From Candidatus Methanoplasma termitum (GTDB taxonomy: Archaea > Thermoplasmatota > Thermoplasmata > Methanomassiliicoccales > Methanomethylophilaceae): 64,000 bases of DNA. Location: NCBI RefSeq assembly GCF_000800805.1, contig NZ_CP010070.1:1240001-1304000 (forward strand), in the 5' to 3' direction. This document shows positions 34,731 through 43,907 of this stretch, piece by piece. Numbering within the stretch: the first letter of the stretch is position 1; the number at the start of each line of letters is the position of its first letter. The notes under the pieces are model-generated. The model ran no database searches. It had not been told where the DNA came from and saw only the letters and a program-made list of their open reading frames with translations. Both the position numbers and the translations under genes were made by a program.

Positions 34731-34848
34731 TTCTTTTTCACCTCTTTCACAATTTACGTCCTTGATATTTAGCGGAAGTACCGTACAGTTATACTACGTT
34801 TGCATTTATAACAGTAACTTATTTTTTACTTCATACTTTGTAGAACAA

Positions 34849-35151
34849 TTAACCTGAGTGTTTTTGCCGTTTGCAACCTGCATTTTGTACAGATACGGGT
34901 CTTTCATGAAATTTTATGGGCACTTCGAATACAAACTTCTCTATCCGCAGACGAGTCATCGGGTCGGGAGAATCCTTGAAGACATCAATGAAGAAGTTCA
35001 CGACATCTAATGCTGTTGCCATATCGCCATAAACCACACATTTCACACTTAAAGCTTTACTGCCGTTAACACTTTCGGAACAACATGTTTCTGATGATGC
35101 CACCGGTATGAACTCCGTGGGAAAGAAAACAATATGGCGGCACATCCTCAT
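34849..35151 (-). CDS. Doubtful hypothetical protein (100 aa)
   Basis: Open frame starting MRMCRHIVFFPTEFIPVASS and ending in a basic tail. No family is recognised and no ribosome site precedes it. The frame is open a further 19 codons upstream, into the nob1 promoter region. It could be a real small gene read from the minus side of the symmetric AT-rich promoter at 35200-35210, or chance. Apart from it, 34731-35232 holds only promoter-like AT-rich sequence. Confidence 0.3.
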   Translation of the reverse strand: MRMCRHIVFFPTEFIPVASSETCCSESVNGSKALSVKCVVYGDMATALDVVNFFIDVFKDSPDPMTRLRIEKFVFEVPIKFHERPVSVQNAGCKRQKHSG

Positions 35152-35199
35152 CGTGAAGTTGCTTTGGAGCAGCTCAAGGAAGCACAGGGCAATTTCAGA

Positions 35200-35210
35200 A
35201 AACTAAATAA
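35200..35210 (+). promoter_or_regulatory. nob1 promoter (TATA box)
   Basis: AACTAAATAAC is centred 28 bp before the nob1 ATG at 35233, which implies a leaderless transcript and argues against the longer in-frame start at 35134. Confidence 0.45.
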
Positions 35211-35232
35211 CCCTTTGACATATGCTCAAAGT

Positions 35233-35691
35233 ATGCTCATCTTAGACAGTTCCGCGCTTTTCTCAATGGAGGGGTTACCGGATGAGGATTTTCTATGCCC
35301 CCCCGGCGTCATTGATGAGCTTGCCAAGTACAACGACAAGAGGCTCGACCTTTGGGGTGATCTTTTGAGGGTTTCCGACTGCACCAAGGCTTCGATCGAT
35401 AAAGTCACCGAAGCAGCGAGAAAAAGCGGCGACCTCGGAAAGCTTTCTCCCGTGGACATTACCGTGCTGGCACTTGCGGTCGACACGGGCGGAACGATCC
35501 TCACCGATGACTACTCGATACAGAACGTCTCCCGTATCATGGGCATCCCTTTCAGGCCTGTCGGGATGTCCGGGATCAAAAAAGTTGAGAAGTGGAACTA
35601 CCAATGCATAGGGTGCGGGAAATGGTTCAAAGAGAAACAGGATGAATGTCCTATTTGCGGTTCCGGGATGAAAGCGTGCAGAAAGAGATGA
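35233..35691 (+). CDS. nob1: rRNA maturation endonuclease Nob1
   Basis: Endonuclease that trims the 3' end of 16S rRNA in the pre-30S particle. The 152-aa form starts MLILDSSALFSMEGLPDEDF, the usual Nob1 N-terminus with the PIN-domain Asp5; further acidic residues occur in SPVDITVLALA and ILTDDYSIQN. The C-terminal zinc ribbon has Cys125, Cys128, Cys139 and Cys142 (CIGC...CPIC). An upstream in-frame ATG would add 33 residues without family support. It is convergent with the geranylgeranyl reductase gene, their ends abutting. Confidence 0.92.
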   Translation: MLILDSSALFSMEGLPDEDFLCPPGVIDELAKYNDKRLDLWGDLLRVSDCTKASIDKVTEAARKSGDLGKLSPVDITVLALAVDTGGTILTDDYSIQNVSRIMGIPFRPVGMSGIKKVEKWNYQCIGCGKWFKEKQDECPICGSGMKACRKR

Positions 35692-36780
35692 TCAGGGGAA
35701 GATGCGTTTGCATCTGATGAGATCGCCCATGCGTCTTTCTCCGAGAATGCTCATACAGATGCTTGTTCTTCTGTCGGAACCGAAAGCTAGAACATCGGCA
35801 AGTTTTTTGTTGGATGCGGCTGTCCTCAACGGCTTGCGGAAGATCTTTTCGCATTCTGCCTGATAGTCCGTAAGGCTCCTGCCGTTCATGCAACGGTCAC
35901 CTGCGACCTCGCCGCAGACCCTCCCAGCTATAAGCGCCAAAGGCAGCCCTCCGCCGTTGACCGATATCACTTGGCCAGCTGCGTCGCCGACCACCATTCC
36001 ATTATCGGAAACGATCCTTGAGATCATCCCTTCGCTCGGGACGTATTTTCCTTCAAGCTTTGTCGTCACATCGAGATCGTGTTTCGTTCTGAACTTCTCG
36101 AAGTATTCGCTCAATGTGCCGTCGGCGAACTTCGGGGAAAACCCCACGCCGACGTTCGCCTGTCCTTTCTTCGGGATTATCCAGCTGTATGCGCCCGGAG
36201 CTATTCCGCCGAAGAACATTTGAACATATGGCTCAAAATCTCCTTTCGCCTGTGCGGTCACGGCCGGATACAGATCATTATTTTTCGGAATACCCAGCGA
36301 TCTTGCTACTCTCGATCCGGGGCCGTCGGCGCCGATTATCACCTTGTACTCGATATCTCCCAATGATGTCTCCGCCTTCCCGTCCTTTGTTTTAATGAAG
36401 AGACATCCCTTCACCAACTGAGCGCCTTCCTTCTCCGCCTCAGACACTATGTGCTTGTCGAATCTGTCGCGGTCTGTGGTGTAACCTGTGAAATCAAGCA
36501 GCCTCTCTTTCCCTTTCGGATCTATGAGTTTTATCCCTTCGATGTCCCTGAGTTTCAATTCCTTAGGAATATCAAACAACGAAGATATATCCCCGGCGTT
36601 GGGGAACATACCGATTATCTCATCGTTCGAAGGTATCAATTCGCCGCACCTTACCGGGACGCCGACCTCCGGCCTTCTTTCGATGATGATGACGTTCGCT
36701 CCTTTTGTTGCGGCATATTTGGCGGCGGTCCCGCCGGCCGGCCCAGCACCGACAATGAGGACATCGGCTTTCATTGACAT
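35692..36780 (-). CDS. Geranylgeranyl reductase family flavoprotein 1
   Basis: FAD-dependent reductase that saturates the isoprenoid chains of archaeal lipids, probably digeranylgeranylglycerophospholipid reductase. 362 aa. The dinucleotide-binding motif GAGPAGGTAAKYAA is at residues 11-24, followed by ERRPEVGVPVRCGEL with the family cysteine, and VGDAAGQVISVNGGGLPLAL near residue 265. It lies 6 bp after the prenyl synthase gene, so the two form a lipid operon. A second family member is at 61719-62876; which acts on lipids and which on other prenyl chains cannot be told here. Confidence 0.88.
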   Translation of the reverse strand: MSMKADVLIVGAGPAGGTAAKYAATKGANVIIIERRPEVGVPVRCGELIPSNDEIIGMFPNAGDISSLFDIPKELKLRDIEGIKLIDPKGKERLLDFTGYTTDRDRFDKHIVSEAEKEGAQLVKGCLFIKTKDGKAETSLGDIEYKVIIGADGPGSRVARSLGIPKNNDLYPAVTAQAKGDFEPYVQMFFGGIAPGAYSWIIPKKGQANVGVGFSPKFADGTLSEYFEKFRTKHDLDVTTKLEGKYVPSEGMISRIVSDNGMVVGDAAGQVISVNGGGLPLALIAGRVCGEVAGDRCMNGRSLTDYQAECEKIFRKPLRTAASNKKLADVLAFGSDRRTSICMSILGERRMGDLIRCKRIFP

Positions 36781-36786
36781 TCTGCG

Positions 36787-37752
36787 TCACCTGTTACGGG
36801 CAACTATGAATTTAGAAAGATCGATCAGCGATCGCTTATAGACGGAATCGTCGATAACATCGAGCATACCCATCGATGCTTCCGCTATCTCCTTTGCCTT
36901 TTCCATGCATCTGGGTATAGCGTCTGTCTTCTTGATCAGGGCGATGACCTCCGACACTTCCGCCCAGCTGATCTCTTTGTTCCTGAAGAAATCCTTTATC
37001 TTTTTACCGTAGACCGGGTCCTGCATCGCATATATCGCGGGGAGTGTCGGTTTCCCCTCGACCATATCGCTGCCGATCCTTTTTCCCGTCGTTCCCTCGT
37101 CGCCGTTCACATCCAGAACGTCATCGACGATCTGGAATGCCAGCCCGGTTTGGAATGCGAACTCCCCCACTTTTGCTATCGAATCGATATCTGCACCGGC
37201 AAGGAACGCTCCGATCTTTGCGCCGCACTCTATGAGTCTTGCGGTCTTCCCTTCGATTATTTTCAGGTAGTCCCCTTCCGTTACCGATATGTTATGTTCG
37301 AACTCTTTCTGAATGAACTCGCCCGCCGCCATCGCAGCTGACGCATCGACGATAAAATCCACTATCTCTGGAGATGCGGAGCCGATAAGTCTGAACCCCT
37401 GGGCGAACATGAAGTCCCCGGCGACGATGGATTTGCCGATCGAGTACTTTCTGTATGCCGCCTGCGCCCCTCTTCTCAGATCCCCTTCGTCGTTGATGTC
37501 ATCGTGTACAAGCGTGGCGTTGTGAATGATCTCTATCGCGGTGGCGACATCCAGCGTCTTTTTTACGTTCTTCCCCCCGCATGCGCGGAATGACAGTATG
37601 CACATGGCAGGCCTTATTCTTTTACCGTTCGAATTGAGAACATAATTGCATATCTCGGTGAGCTCGCGGTTTTTTGACCTTACCGTATTCATCATAAGTT
37701 TCTCTACTTTATCCAGATCACCGGATATAGAAGAATACCAAGGCTCGTCCAT
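36787..37752 (-). CDS. idsA: Trans-prenyl diphosphate synthase (geranylgeranyl/farnesyl type)
   Basis: Builds the C15-C20 prenyl diphosphate for ether lipids by adding isopentenyl units. 321 aa. The first aspartate-rich motif is DDIND at residues 84-88 within LVHDDINDEGDLRRG; the second is DDVLD in FQIVDDVLDVNG near residue 215. NSNGKRIRPAMCILSF near the N-terminus is the substrate-binding region. The chain length of the product is not assigned from sequence. First gene of the two-gene lipid operon. Confidence 0.92.
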   Translation of the reverse strand: MDEPWYSSISGDLDKVEKLMMNTVRSKNRELTEICNYVLNSNGKRIRPAMCILSFRACGGKNVKKTLDVATAIEIIHNATLVHDDINDEGDLRRGAQAAYRKYSIGKSIVAGDFMFAQGFRLIGSASPEIVDFIVDASAAMAAGEFIQKEFEHNISVTEGDYLKIIEGKTARLIECGAKIGAFLAGADIDSIAKVGEFAFQTGLAFQIVDDVLDVNGDEGTTGKRIGSDMVEGKPTLPAIYAMQDPVYGKKIKDFFRNKEISWAEVSEVIALIKKTDAIPRCMEKAKEIAEASMGMLDVIDDSVYKRSLIDLSKFIVARNR

Positions 37753-37819
37753 TGACTGTGGGATGTTCGGAATCTACTTAACTGTTTTCAGTAGAGAGCA
37801 TTCTGTTCATTTGTTGATA

Positions 37820-37832
37820 AATAAGAAAAATT
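37820..37832 (-). terminator. Probable terminator after fpoN
   Basis: The minus strand shows a T-rich run (AATTTTTCTTAT) about 30 bp past the fpoN stop, with no GC-rich stem, the usual form of archaeal terminators. The rest of 37753-37858 shows nothing coding. Confidence 0.35.
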
Positions 37833-37858
37833 GGATTTGGAAGAGGTTTCTTTCTTGT

Positions 37859-39388
37859 TCAACCGAGCAGTGCCGATGCTGCGCTTGTGCAGAAGTCCAT
37901 AAGGAGCTGAGGATACACACCGAGTATGATCACGAACGCCAAACATATCACGATCGCTGCGGTGAAGGGCTTCGGGATCTTTACCTTGTCGGTGGTCGCT
38001 CCTTTCTCGATGAACATCACTTTGATTACCCTGACATAATAGTACAGCGAGATCGCAGAGTTCAGAACCGCTATGAAAGCCAGCCATACCCATTGAGCCA
38101 TCTGACCGTCGACGAATATCGCAGAGGAGAACAGGAAGAACTTTCCCGTGAAACCCGCAAGCGGCGGTATACCTGCCAATGAGAACAGGAACAGCATCAT
38201 CGCTATTGCGAGGAACGGCGCCCTCTTTGCAAGACCCTGATAGTCCGAGATCTTCTCGCCTATTCCGGCGGAGATCAATCCGCCGACGATAAGGAATGCT
38301 CCTCCCTTCATGAACACGTGCACAAACATATAGAACAGACCCGATGACAGAGCATACTCAGATGCGACCGCCATTACGATCAGAATATAACCTGCGTTGG
38401 CGATGCTTGAATACGCGAGCATTCTCTTGATGTTGTTCTGAGATATCGCGATGATGTTTCCGACGGTCATCGTTATTGCGGCAATGATCGCAAAGACATA
38501 CCTCACCTCCATCATGTTAAATGCTTCTGAGGCCGATGCCACAACGAAGATCATGAGGAATATCTTGAACAATGCAACAAATCCTACTTTCTTTGAACCT
38601 GTTGCCAGGAACATCGTGACGGGTGTAGGCGCTCCTTCGTATACATCAGGTGCCCACGCGTGGAATGGGGCTGCTGCAACCTTGAAGCCAAGGCCTGCAA
38701 TCAAAGTGATCATTGCGATACCGAATGCCCAGCTGAAGCCTGAGCCCGCTAACGTTGCTGCTATTTCTGAGATATTGGTGTTCCCCGTTACGCCATACAG
38801 CATCGAGAGACCATAAAGCGTCAACGCCGTGGACAATCCGCCGATGATGACGTATTTCACTGCGGCTTCCGCAGACCTCGGGTCCTTCCTCTTCATTGAA
38901 ACCAGAACATACGAGGTTATACTCGCAAGTTCGACTCCCAGGAAGATCGTTATGAGGTCGTTGGCGGTTGCCACGAACATCATACCGACGGCCGCCGCAA
39001 GCAGCAGAGAATTGAACGCACCGAAGTGGTGCCTCGTTGTCTCTGTGCTCGACGACGATACCAATGCGGCAAGCAATACCACCGTCTGGAACAGCAGTAT
39101 CATTACGCCTGCGAACGCATCATAGGTGAACAGATATAGGTTTTCGCCAAGAGCGTTCACACCCGTGACCCCATACCCATCTGTGTATTTGCCGAGCATC
39201 ATGATGATGTTTATTATCATCGAGATCGCAACTATCGCAAGCGTTATGCCTGTGACCACGTTCCTTCTCTTTGTACCGAAGTATACCGCAGGCATTATCA
39301 GCGCACCTATTATCATGATGATCATCGGTGCCAGCGGGGTGAAATCCCCGAATATCGTCGTTATTGCTGATGGATCAACGTACATCAT
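37859..39388 (-). CDS. fpoN: Fpo complex subunit N (NuoN-like)
   Basis: Antiporter-like proton-pumping membrane subunit, 509 aa, about 14 helices. Typical blocks are FLGVELASITSYVLVSMKRK near residue 150 with the conserved Glu in helix 5, and GFKVAAAPFHAWAPDVYEGA near 235 with the pumping Lys/His residues. Last gene of the fpoABCDHIJJKLMN run; it starts directly after the fpoM stop. Complete. Confidence 0.95.
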   Translation of the reverse strand: MMYVDPSAITTIFGDFTPLAPMIIMIIGALIMPAVYFGTKRRNVVTGITLAIVAISMIINIIMMLGKYTDGYGVTGVNALGENLYLFTYDAFAGVMILLFQTVVLLAALVSSSSTETTRHHFGAFNSLLLAAAVGMMFVATANDLITIFLGVELASITSYVLVSMKRKDPRSAEAAVKYVIIGGLSTALTLYGLSMLYGVTGNTNISEIAATLAGSGFSWAFGIAMITLIAGLGFKVAAAPFHAWAPDVYEGAPTPVTMFLATGSKKVGFVALFKIFLMIFVVASASEAFNMMEVRYVFAIIAAITMTVGNIIAISQNNIKRMLAYSSIANAGYILIVMAVASEYALSSGLFYMFVHVFMKGGAFLIVGGLISAGIGEKISDYQGLAKRAPFLAIAMMLFLFSLAGIPPLAGFTGKFFLFSSAIFVDGQMAQWVWLAFIAVLNSAISLYYYVRVIKVMFIEKGATTDKVKIPKPFTAAIVICLAFVIILGVYPQLLMDFCTSAASALLG

Positions 39389-40891
39389 TTAAATCACCCC
39401 CGGTAATGCCGCCGTGAATTCCCTTACGAATCCGAGTGCCAGGTCCGGCCAGAGACCGAACAGCGCTATCAGTGCGCATGTCGCACTGAGAGCGATGACC
39501 TCCGGTCTGCTCAGGTCGTGTATGTGTGAGAGATCTATCTTCTTGGTAAGCCTTCCGAACATGCTTCTCTGCATTGCCCACAGGTAATATCCCGCGGTCA
39601 GCAGCAAGGAGAGCAGACAGAACGCCACCAGCCACAGCATGTTGATATCCGATGCATAGTTGAAGAACGAGAATATTATCCCGAACTCCGCCCAGAATCC
39701 TACCAATCCGGGAAGTCCCAGGGATGCCAAGAATCCAAACATCATGAATCCCGCGAGGAGAGGCAGCTTTCCGGCCAATCCCCCCAGCAGAGGTATCTCT
39801 CTTGTTCCGATGCTGTGCCCCGCTGCTCCGCAGGTCATGAAGAGCACTGCGGATATCAATCCGTGTGCGAACATCTGGAACACGGCGAACTGTATTCCCA
39901 TGCCGGACAGTGTGGCCATTGCGATCATGACCATACCCATGTGACTGACAGACGAGAACGCCACCATCTTCTTGAGATCCCTCTGTGCGATACAGGCGTA
40001 TGCGCCGTATATCATCGCCAGCAATCCTATGAACACCATTATCGGCTGCCATACGACCGCCGCGTCATGGAACAGGTTGAGATCGAGACACACTCTTATG
40101 ATACCGTACGAACCCATCTTCAGCATGACTCCCGCCAGCAGGACCGAACCCGCCGTAGGCGCTTCGGTGTGTGCATCCGGAAGCCATGTATGGAACGGTA
40201 CGATCGGCATCTTGACCGCAAATCCGAAGAAAAGCAGTCCGAACACCAATGTCTGGAATGTAGCGCTTAACGCCGTACCCGCGGCCACTGCCTCGAACGA
40301 GAAGTTCCCGCCCGTCGTTGCGAACACCAGTGCGAATATACCGATCAGCATGACCAGACTCGCTACGTGTGTATAGATGAAGAACTTGATAGCGGCGTAG
40401 TGCCTCCTCGGACCTCCGAACCACGATATCATGAAGAACATCGGGATCAGGGTCACCTCCCACATTATGTAGAAGAGGAAGTAATCTCCCGCCATGTACA
40501 CGCCCATCAGACCGACCTCCATTGCAAGCAGCAATGCGAAGAAGTAGTTGGGCCTGTCCTTCTCGCCTGCGGAGAATACGGTCGACAGGAACACGAGCAC
40601 TCCGGTTAGGAATACCATAAGGATGCTCAGTCCGTCCACGGTCAGGATATATGAAACTACGATATTGCCGAAGTTTATCCAACTGTGGCTTTCATTGTAT
40701 ACCGAAAGGTCCGGAGTGAACAGCAGGATAATGGACAATACCATTGTTATGCCGGAGAACACTCCCGCGACCCATTTCGCGTACTTTGCTCTCTTACCTC
40801 CCATCGCCAGCGTTGCTATCGCACCGACCAGCGGGAAGACCAGCAGCAGGGTCAGCAGATAAGGCATCTCAAAACCTATGTCGAAGAACAC
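39389..40891 (-). CDS. fpoM: Fpo complex subunit M (NuoM-like)
   Basis: Antiporter-like membrane subunit of 500 aa with about 14 helices. The blocks YIMWEVTLIPMFFMISWFGG near residue 145 and KMPIVPFHTWLPDAHTEAPT near 230 are family signatures. GTG at 40891 is chosen because GGAGG sits eight bases upstream; a GTG at 40900 and an ATG at 40867 are alternatives. It overlaps the end of fpoL only if the upstream GTG is used. Confidence 0.95.
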   Translation of the reverse strand: MFFDIGFEMPYLLTLLLVFPLVGAIATLAMGGKRAKYAKWVAGVFSGITMVLSIILLFTPDLSVYNESHSWINFGNIVVSYILTVDGLSILMVFLTGVLVFLSTVFSAGEKDRPNYFFALLLAMEVGLMGVYMAGDYFLFYIMWEVTLIPMFFMISWFGGPRRHYAAIKFFIYTHVASLVMLIGIFALVFATTGGNFSFEAVAAGTALSATFQTLVFGLLFFGFAVKMPIVPFHTWLPDAHTEAPTAGSVLLAGVMLKMGSYGIIRVCLDLNLFHDAAVVWQPIMVFIGLLAMIYGAYACIAQRDLKKMVAFSSVSHMGMVMIAMATLSGMGIQFAVFQMFAHGLISAVLFMTCGAAGHSIGTREIPLLGGLAGKLPLLAGFMMFGFLASLGLPGLVGFWAEFGIIFSFFNYASDINMLWLVAFCLLSLLLTAGYYLWAMQRSMFGRLTKKIDLSHIHDLSRPEVIALSATCALIALFGLWPDLALGFVREFTAALPGVI

Positions 40892-40892
40892 C

Positions 40893-42968
40893 TTAAACAC
40901 CTCCCATGTAATAGAAGAGAGCTATTATGAAGACACACAGCAGGACCACTCCGAACAATACTATTCCGGAGTAGTCGCGCACATCTCCCGTTTGGGCTTT
41001 GCTTGCGGCCTCTCCGCCGCCGACGACCGACGACGCCAATGCGTTGACCGTACCGTCCACGATCTGCGTGTCCACGAAATCCACTCCTTTGGCGACACCG
41101 TACCCAAGCTTCCATCCGATCTGGTCGTAAAGCTGCGGGAAGTACCACCTCTTTGTAAGTGCCGTATACAGCCGAGACTTGCCGTTCTTGTTGAGTTTGC
41201 CCGGATCGAACGATCCTCTGGCATACATGACATATGCAACGGCTATCGCTATCAGTACCAGTGCTACCGTGATGTAAGTGTATATGCTTCCGAATATCTC
41301 GGTAAGCCACTCTACAAGTCCCTTCGATTCACCGGACCCTACCATGAAATGCCATAACGTACTTCCTGCCGCATTGTTTCCAACATCATGTGGCATGATC
41401 GATACATACCCATCGAAGCCGAACAATAATATCAATCCTATCAGAGCTGCAAACACAGACAGTATGATCAACGGGATCGTCATGCTCTTTGGGGACTCCC
41501 CGTGGCAGTGGTGCGCCGTCTTCTTGCCCTTGAATGTCATGAACCACATCCTGAACATGTAGAATGCGGTCATGAACGCTGTAACGATGGCCAATATCCA
41601 CATTATTGTGAACACCCATCCGTCCAGCCCGTGGTTGCCGGCGTGCATCGCCGTTTCCAGCACTATTTCTTTTGACCAGAATCCGCTGAAGAACGGGAAT
41701 CCCGCAATGGACAGCGAACCGATCAGCATGGTGATCGAGGTGATCTTCATCTTACGATGCAGATTGCCCATCTCCCGCATGTCCTCCGTGCCTGTGGAAT
41801 GTATCACCGAACCGGAGCCCAGGAAGAGCAGTGCTTTGAAGAACGCATGGTTGACCATATGCAGAACTCCTGCAACGTAACCGACGGCTCCCGCCGCGAT
41901 CAATGCTTCGTTGTCGGTCTGCATTCCCAGCGCCATCATATATCCTCCCGCACCGAGTGCGAGGAACATGTATCCCAGCTGGGACAGCGTTGAGTAAGCA
42001 AGCACTTTCTTTATATTCATGTTGTTGAGAGCCATCGTTGCCGCGAAGAACGCCGTTATTCCTCCGATGAGGCCGACGAACAGCATCACCTCGGGGTTCT
42101 GTGTGAACAGCGGGAAACATCTCGCAACGAGGAACACACCGGCCTTGACCATTGTCGCTGCGTGTATCAACGCAGAAACGGTCGTGGGGCCCGCCATCGC
42201 ATCCGGAAGCCAGTCCAGAAGCGGGAACTGTGCGCTCTTTCCTATCACACCGCCGAATATCAGGAGGGAACCGAGCATTATCATGTTCGGGTCCACCTTC
42301 GCTATCAGATCGGCGCTGAACACCGTAGCATAGTCTAGGCTGCCGAACGAATACAATATCACAAACAACCCTCCCATGAGACAGACGTCCCCCAGCCTTG
42401 TGACCAGGAAAGCTTTCTTCGCTGCCGATGCGGCATTATCCGAAGCATCGTCCCCATTGGGGTGATCGAAGCTCCAGAATCCGATCAGGAGATATGAGCA
42501 AAGACCCATTATCTCCCAGAATACGAACATCTGAAGGAAGTTGCTAGATAATGCGAGTCCCAGCATTCCCGTCAGGAACAGTGAGACCTCGGCGTAGTAT
42601 CTTCTCTTTTTCTTACCTTCCTCGTGCATGTATCCTATCGAGTAGATGAATATCAGCGTCGAAATGAACGAAGCGAACAATATCATCACACAAGACAGGC
42701 TGTCGATGTATATTCCAAGCCTGAGATGGAAATCGCCGATGGAGAACCATGCAATGTCCGACATGAAGAACCCTTGCGTATGTTCTCCGTAATAATACCC
42801 TGATGTAAAGAACTCGTATGAGACGAGGACCGACATAACGAATGCGAACGCCGCACCGAATATTACGACCGGACCGCCTCCTTCGGGCATCTTCTTTCCG
42901 AAGAATCCCACTATCACAAAGCAAAGCACCGGGACCAGCGGGATCAGCCAAGCATATTCTAAGAACAT
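40893..42968 (-). CDS. fpoL: Fpo complex subunit L (NuoL-like)
   Basis: Largest membrane subunit, 691 aa, with about 16 helices and the long C-terminal lateral helix expected for NuoL. Signatures are FVFWEIMGLCSYLLIGFWSF near residue 150, AQFPLLDWLPDAMAGPTTVS near 250, and AATMVKAGVFLVAR just after. The acidic and lysine residues of the proton path are therefore present. ATG follows the fpoK stop after one base. Confidence 0.96.
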   Translation of the reverse strand: MFLEYAWLIPLVPVLCFVIVGFFGKKMPEGGGPVVIFGAAFAFVMSVLVSYEFFTSGYYYGEHTQGFFMSDIAWFSIGDFHLRLGIYIDSLSCVMILFASFISTLIFIYSIGYMHEEGKKKRRYYAEVSLFLTGMLGLALSSNFLQMFVFWEIMGLCSYLLIGFWSFDHPNGDDASDNAASAAKKAFLVTRLGDVCLMGGLFVILYSFGSLDYATVFSADLIAKVDPNMIMLGSLLIFGGVIGKSAQFPLLDWLPDAMAGPTTVSALIHAATMVKAGVFLVARCFPLFTQNPEVMLFVGLIGGITAFFAATMALNNMNIKKVLAYSTLSQLGYMFLALGAGGYMMALGMQTDNEALIAAGAVGYVAGVLHMVNHAFFKALLFLGSGSVIHSTGTEDMREMGNLHRKMKITSITMLIGSLSIAGFPFFSGFWSKEIVLETAMHAGNHGLDGWVFTIMWILAIVTAFMTAFYMFRMWFMTFKGKKTAHHCHGESPKSMTIPLIILSVFAALIGLILLFGFDGYVSIMPHDVGNNAAGSTLWHFMVGSGESKGLVEWLTEIFGSIYTYITVALVLIAIAVAYVMYARGSFDPGKLNKNGKSRLYTALTKRWYFPQLYDQIGWKLGYGVAKGVDFVDTQIVDGTVNALASSVVGGGEAASKAQTGDVRDYSGIVLFGVVLLCVFIIALFYYMGGV

Positions 42969-42969
42969 C

Positions 42970-43272
42970 TTACCACCTCATGGATGCGAGGCTGTCGGCC
43001 TCGATGGTGCCCTTCACCTTGTATGCGTTCAACAATATCGCGATTCCCACCGCGACCTCCGCCGCCGCCACCGATATGGACATCACTACGAACACTTCTC
43101 CGAGGACGTTTGTCGTGAATGCCGAGAATACGATGAAGTTTATGTTCGCCGCATTCAGCATCAGCTCGATGCACATCAGAACGACGATTGTGTTCTTCTT
43201 TGTCATGACCCCGTATGCTCCTATGGCGAAGAGCACCGCGGCGAACAGCAGGAAGACCTCAATCGGTATCAT
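42970..43272 (-). CDS. fpoK: Fpo complex subunit K (NuoK-like)
   Basis: Three-helix membrane subunit of 100 aa, the normal length from the ATG chosen (MIPIEVFLLFAAVLFAIGAY). CIELMLNAANINFIVFSAFT around residues 32-51 contains the conserved helix Glu and is the family signature. A GTG three codons upstream is less likely because its spacing to GGAG is too short. Overlaps the end of fpoJ2. Confidence 0.94.
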   Translation of the reverse strand: MIPIEVFLLFAAVLFAIGAYGVMTKKNTIVVLMCIELMLNAANINFIVFSAFTTNVLGEVFVVMSISVAAAEVAVGIAILLNAYKVKGTIEADSLASMRW

Positions 43273-43585
43273 CGTGCTCACTCTCCTCTCTCGCTATACA
43301 AACACCGCCGATCATGGCGCCGAACATAAGCAGCGCCAGGATCAGAAGCAACGGACCGTATTGCTCGAACAATGCATAGTTGAGCGAGTTGTGATCTATT
43401 GTCACGGTGGTCTCGCCCGTGTTCTCGTCGGTGATCTCGACCGTCCCGCCCGTGAAGTCGACACTTCCGGGAGTGTCTTTGATCCCGGGATTGACCTCTT
43501 TCCAGTCCGTAGCCATCACTGCCAGCGCAAATACCGCAAGCAGGGCCGCTGCCACACCAAGGCCTATAAGGACCTTCTTATTCAT
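43259..43585 (-). CDS. fpoJ2: Fpo complex subunit J, C-terminal half
   Basis: NuoJ is split into two genes here, as known for Fpo complexes. This 108-aa part has a helix at about 6-25, an outside loop rich in Asp, Thr and Val (TPGSVDFTGGTVEITDENTG), and a second helix near 76-96 (GPLLLILALLMFGAMIGGVC). ATG at 43585 overlaps the fpoJ1 stop and has AAGGTGA six bases upstream. The loop is the least conserved-looking part of the complex in this window. Confidence 0.85.
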   Translation of the reverse strand: MNKKVLIGLGVAAALLAVFALAVMATDWKEVNPGIKDTPGSVDFTGGTVEITDENTGETTVTIDHNSLNYALFEQYGPLLLILALLMFGAMIGGVCIAREESEHDDTD

Positions 43586-43907
43586 CCGAATCACCTTCAC
43601 TGCGCATTATATACCTTCTAGTCAACATAATGCTGAATGCGAACAGGATCGTGATCGCACCAACATACACCAGCATCTGGATAACACCGACGAACTCAGC
43701 CTCCAGGAAGAAGTAAGTGACCGCCACGCAAACGAATACGAGGGCGAGGTAGAATGCACTGTGCACCACCTCTTTCGCAGTCACCACGTACAACGCAGCG
43801 GCTATGGCTATCGCGGCCAATACGACAAAGGCCACGAGATCCGAGTTAGTCCAGAGGTACCCCATCACGTTGCAGAATCCGTTCCATATATCTAACATGA
43901 GTCCCAT
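43578..43907 (-). CDS. fpoJ1: Fpo complex subunit J, N-terminal half
   Basis: 109 aa with three helices; FVVLAAIAIAAALYVVTAKE then VVHSAFYLALVFVCVAVTYF and VGVIQMLVYVGAITILFAFS are the NuoJ N-terminal signatures, including the conserved helix-3 Gly/Tyr segment. The ATG overlaps the fpoI stop by one base (TAATG). The remaining part of NuoJ is the next gene. Confidence 0.92.
   Translation of the reverse strand: MGLMLDIWNGFCNVMGYLWTNSDLVAFVVLAAIAIAAALYVVTAKEVVHSAFYLALVFVCVAVTYFFLEAEFVGVIQMLVYVGAITILFAFSIMLTRRYIMRSEGDSDE

Noticed and set aside
35134-35232. 33-residue N-terminal extension of Nob1
   Set aside because: The family starts at MLILDSSALF and a TATA box sits 28 bp before that ATG.
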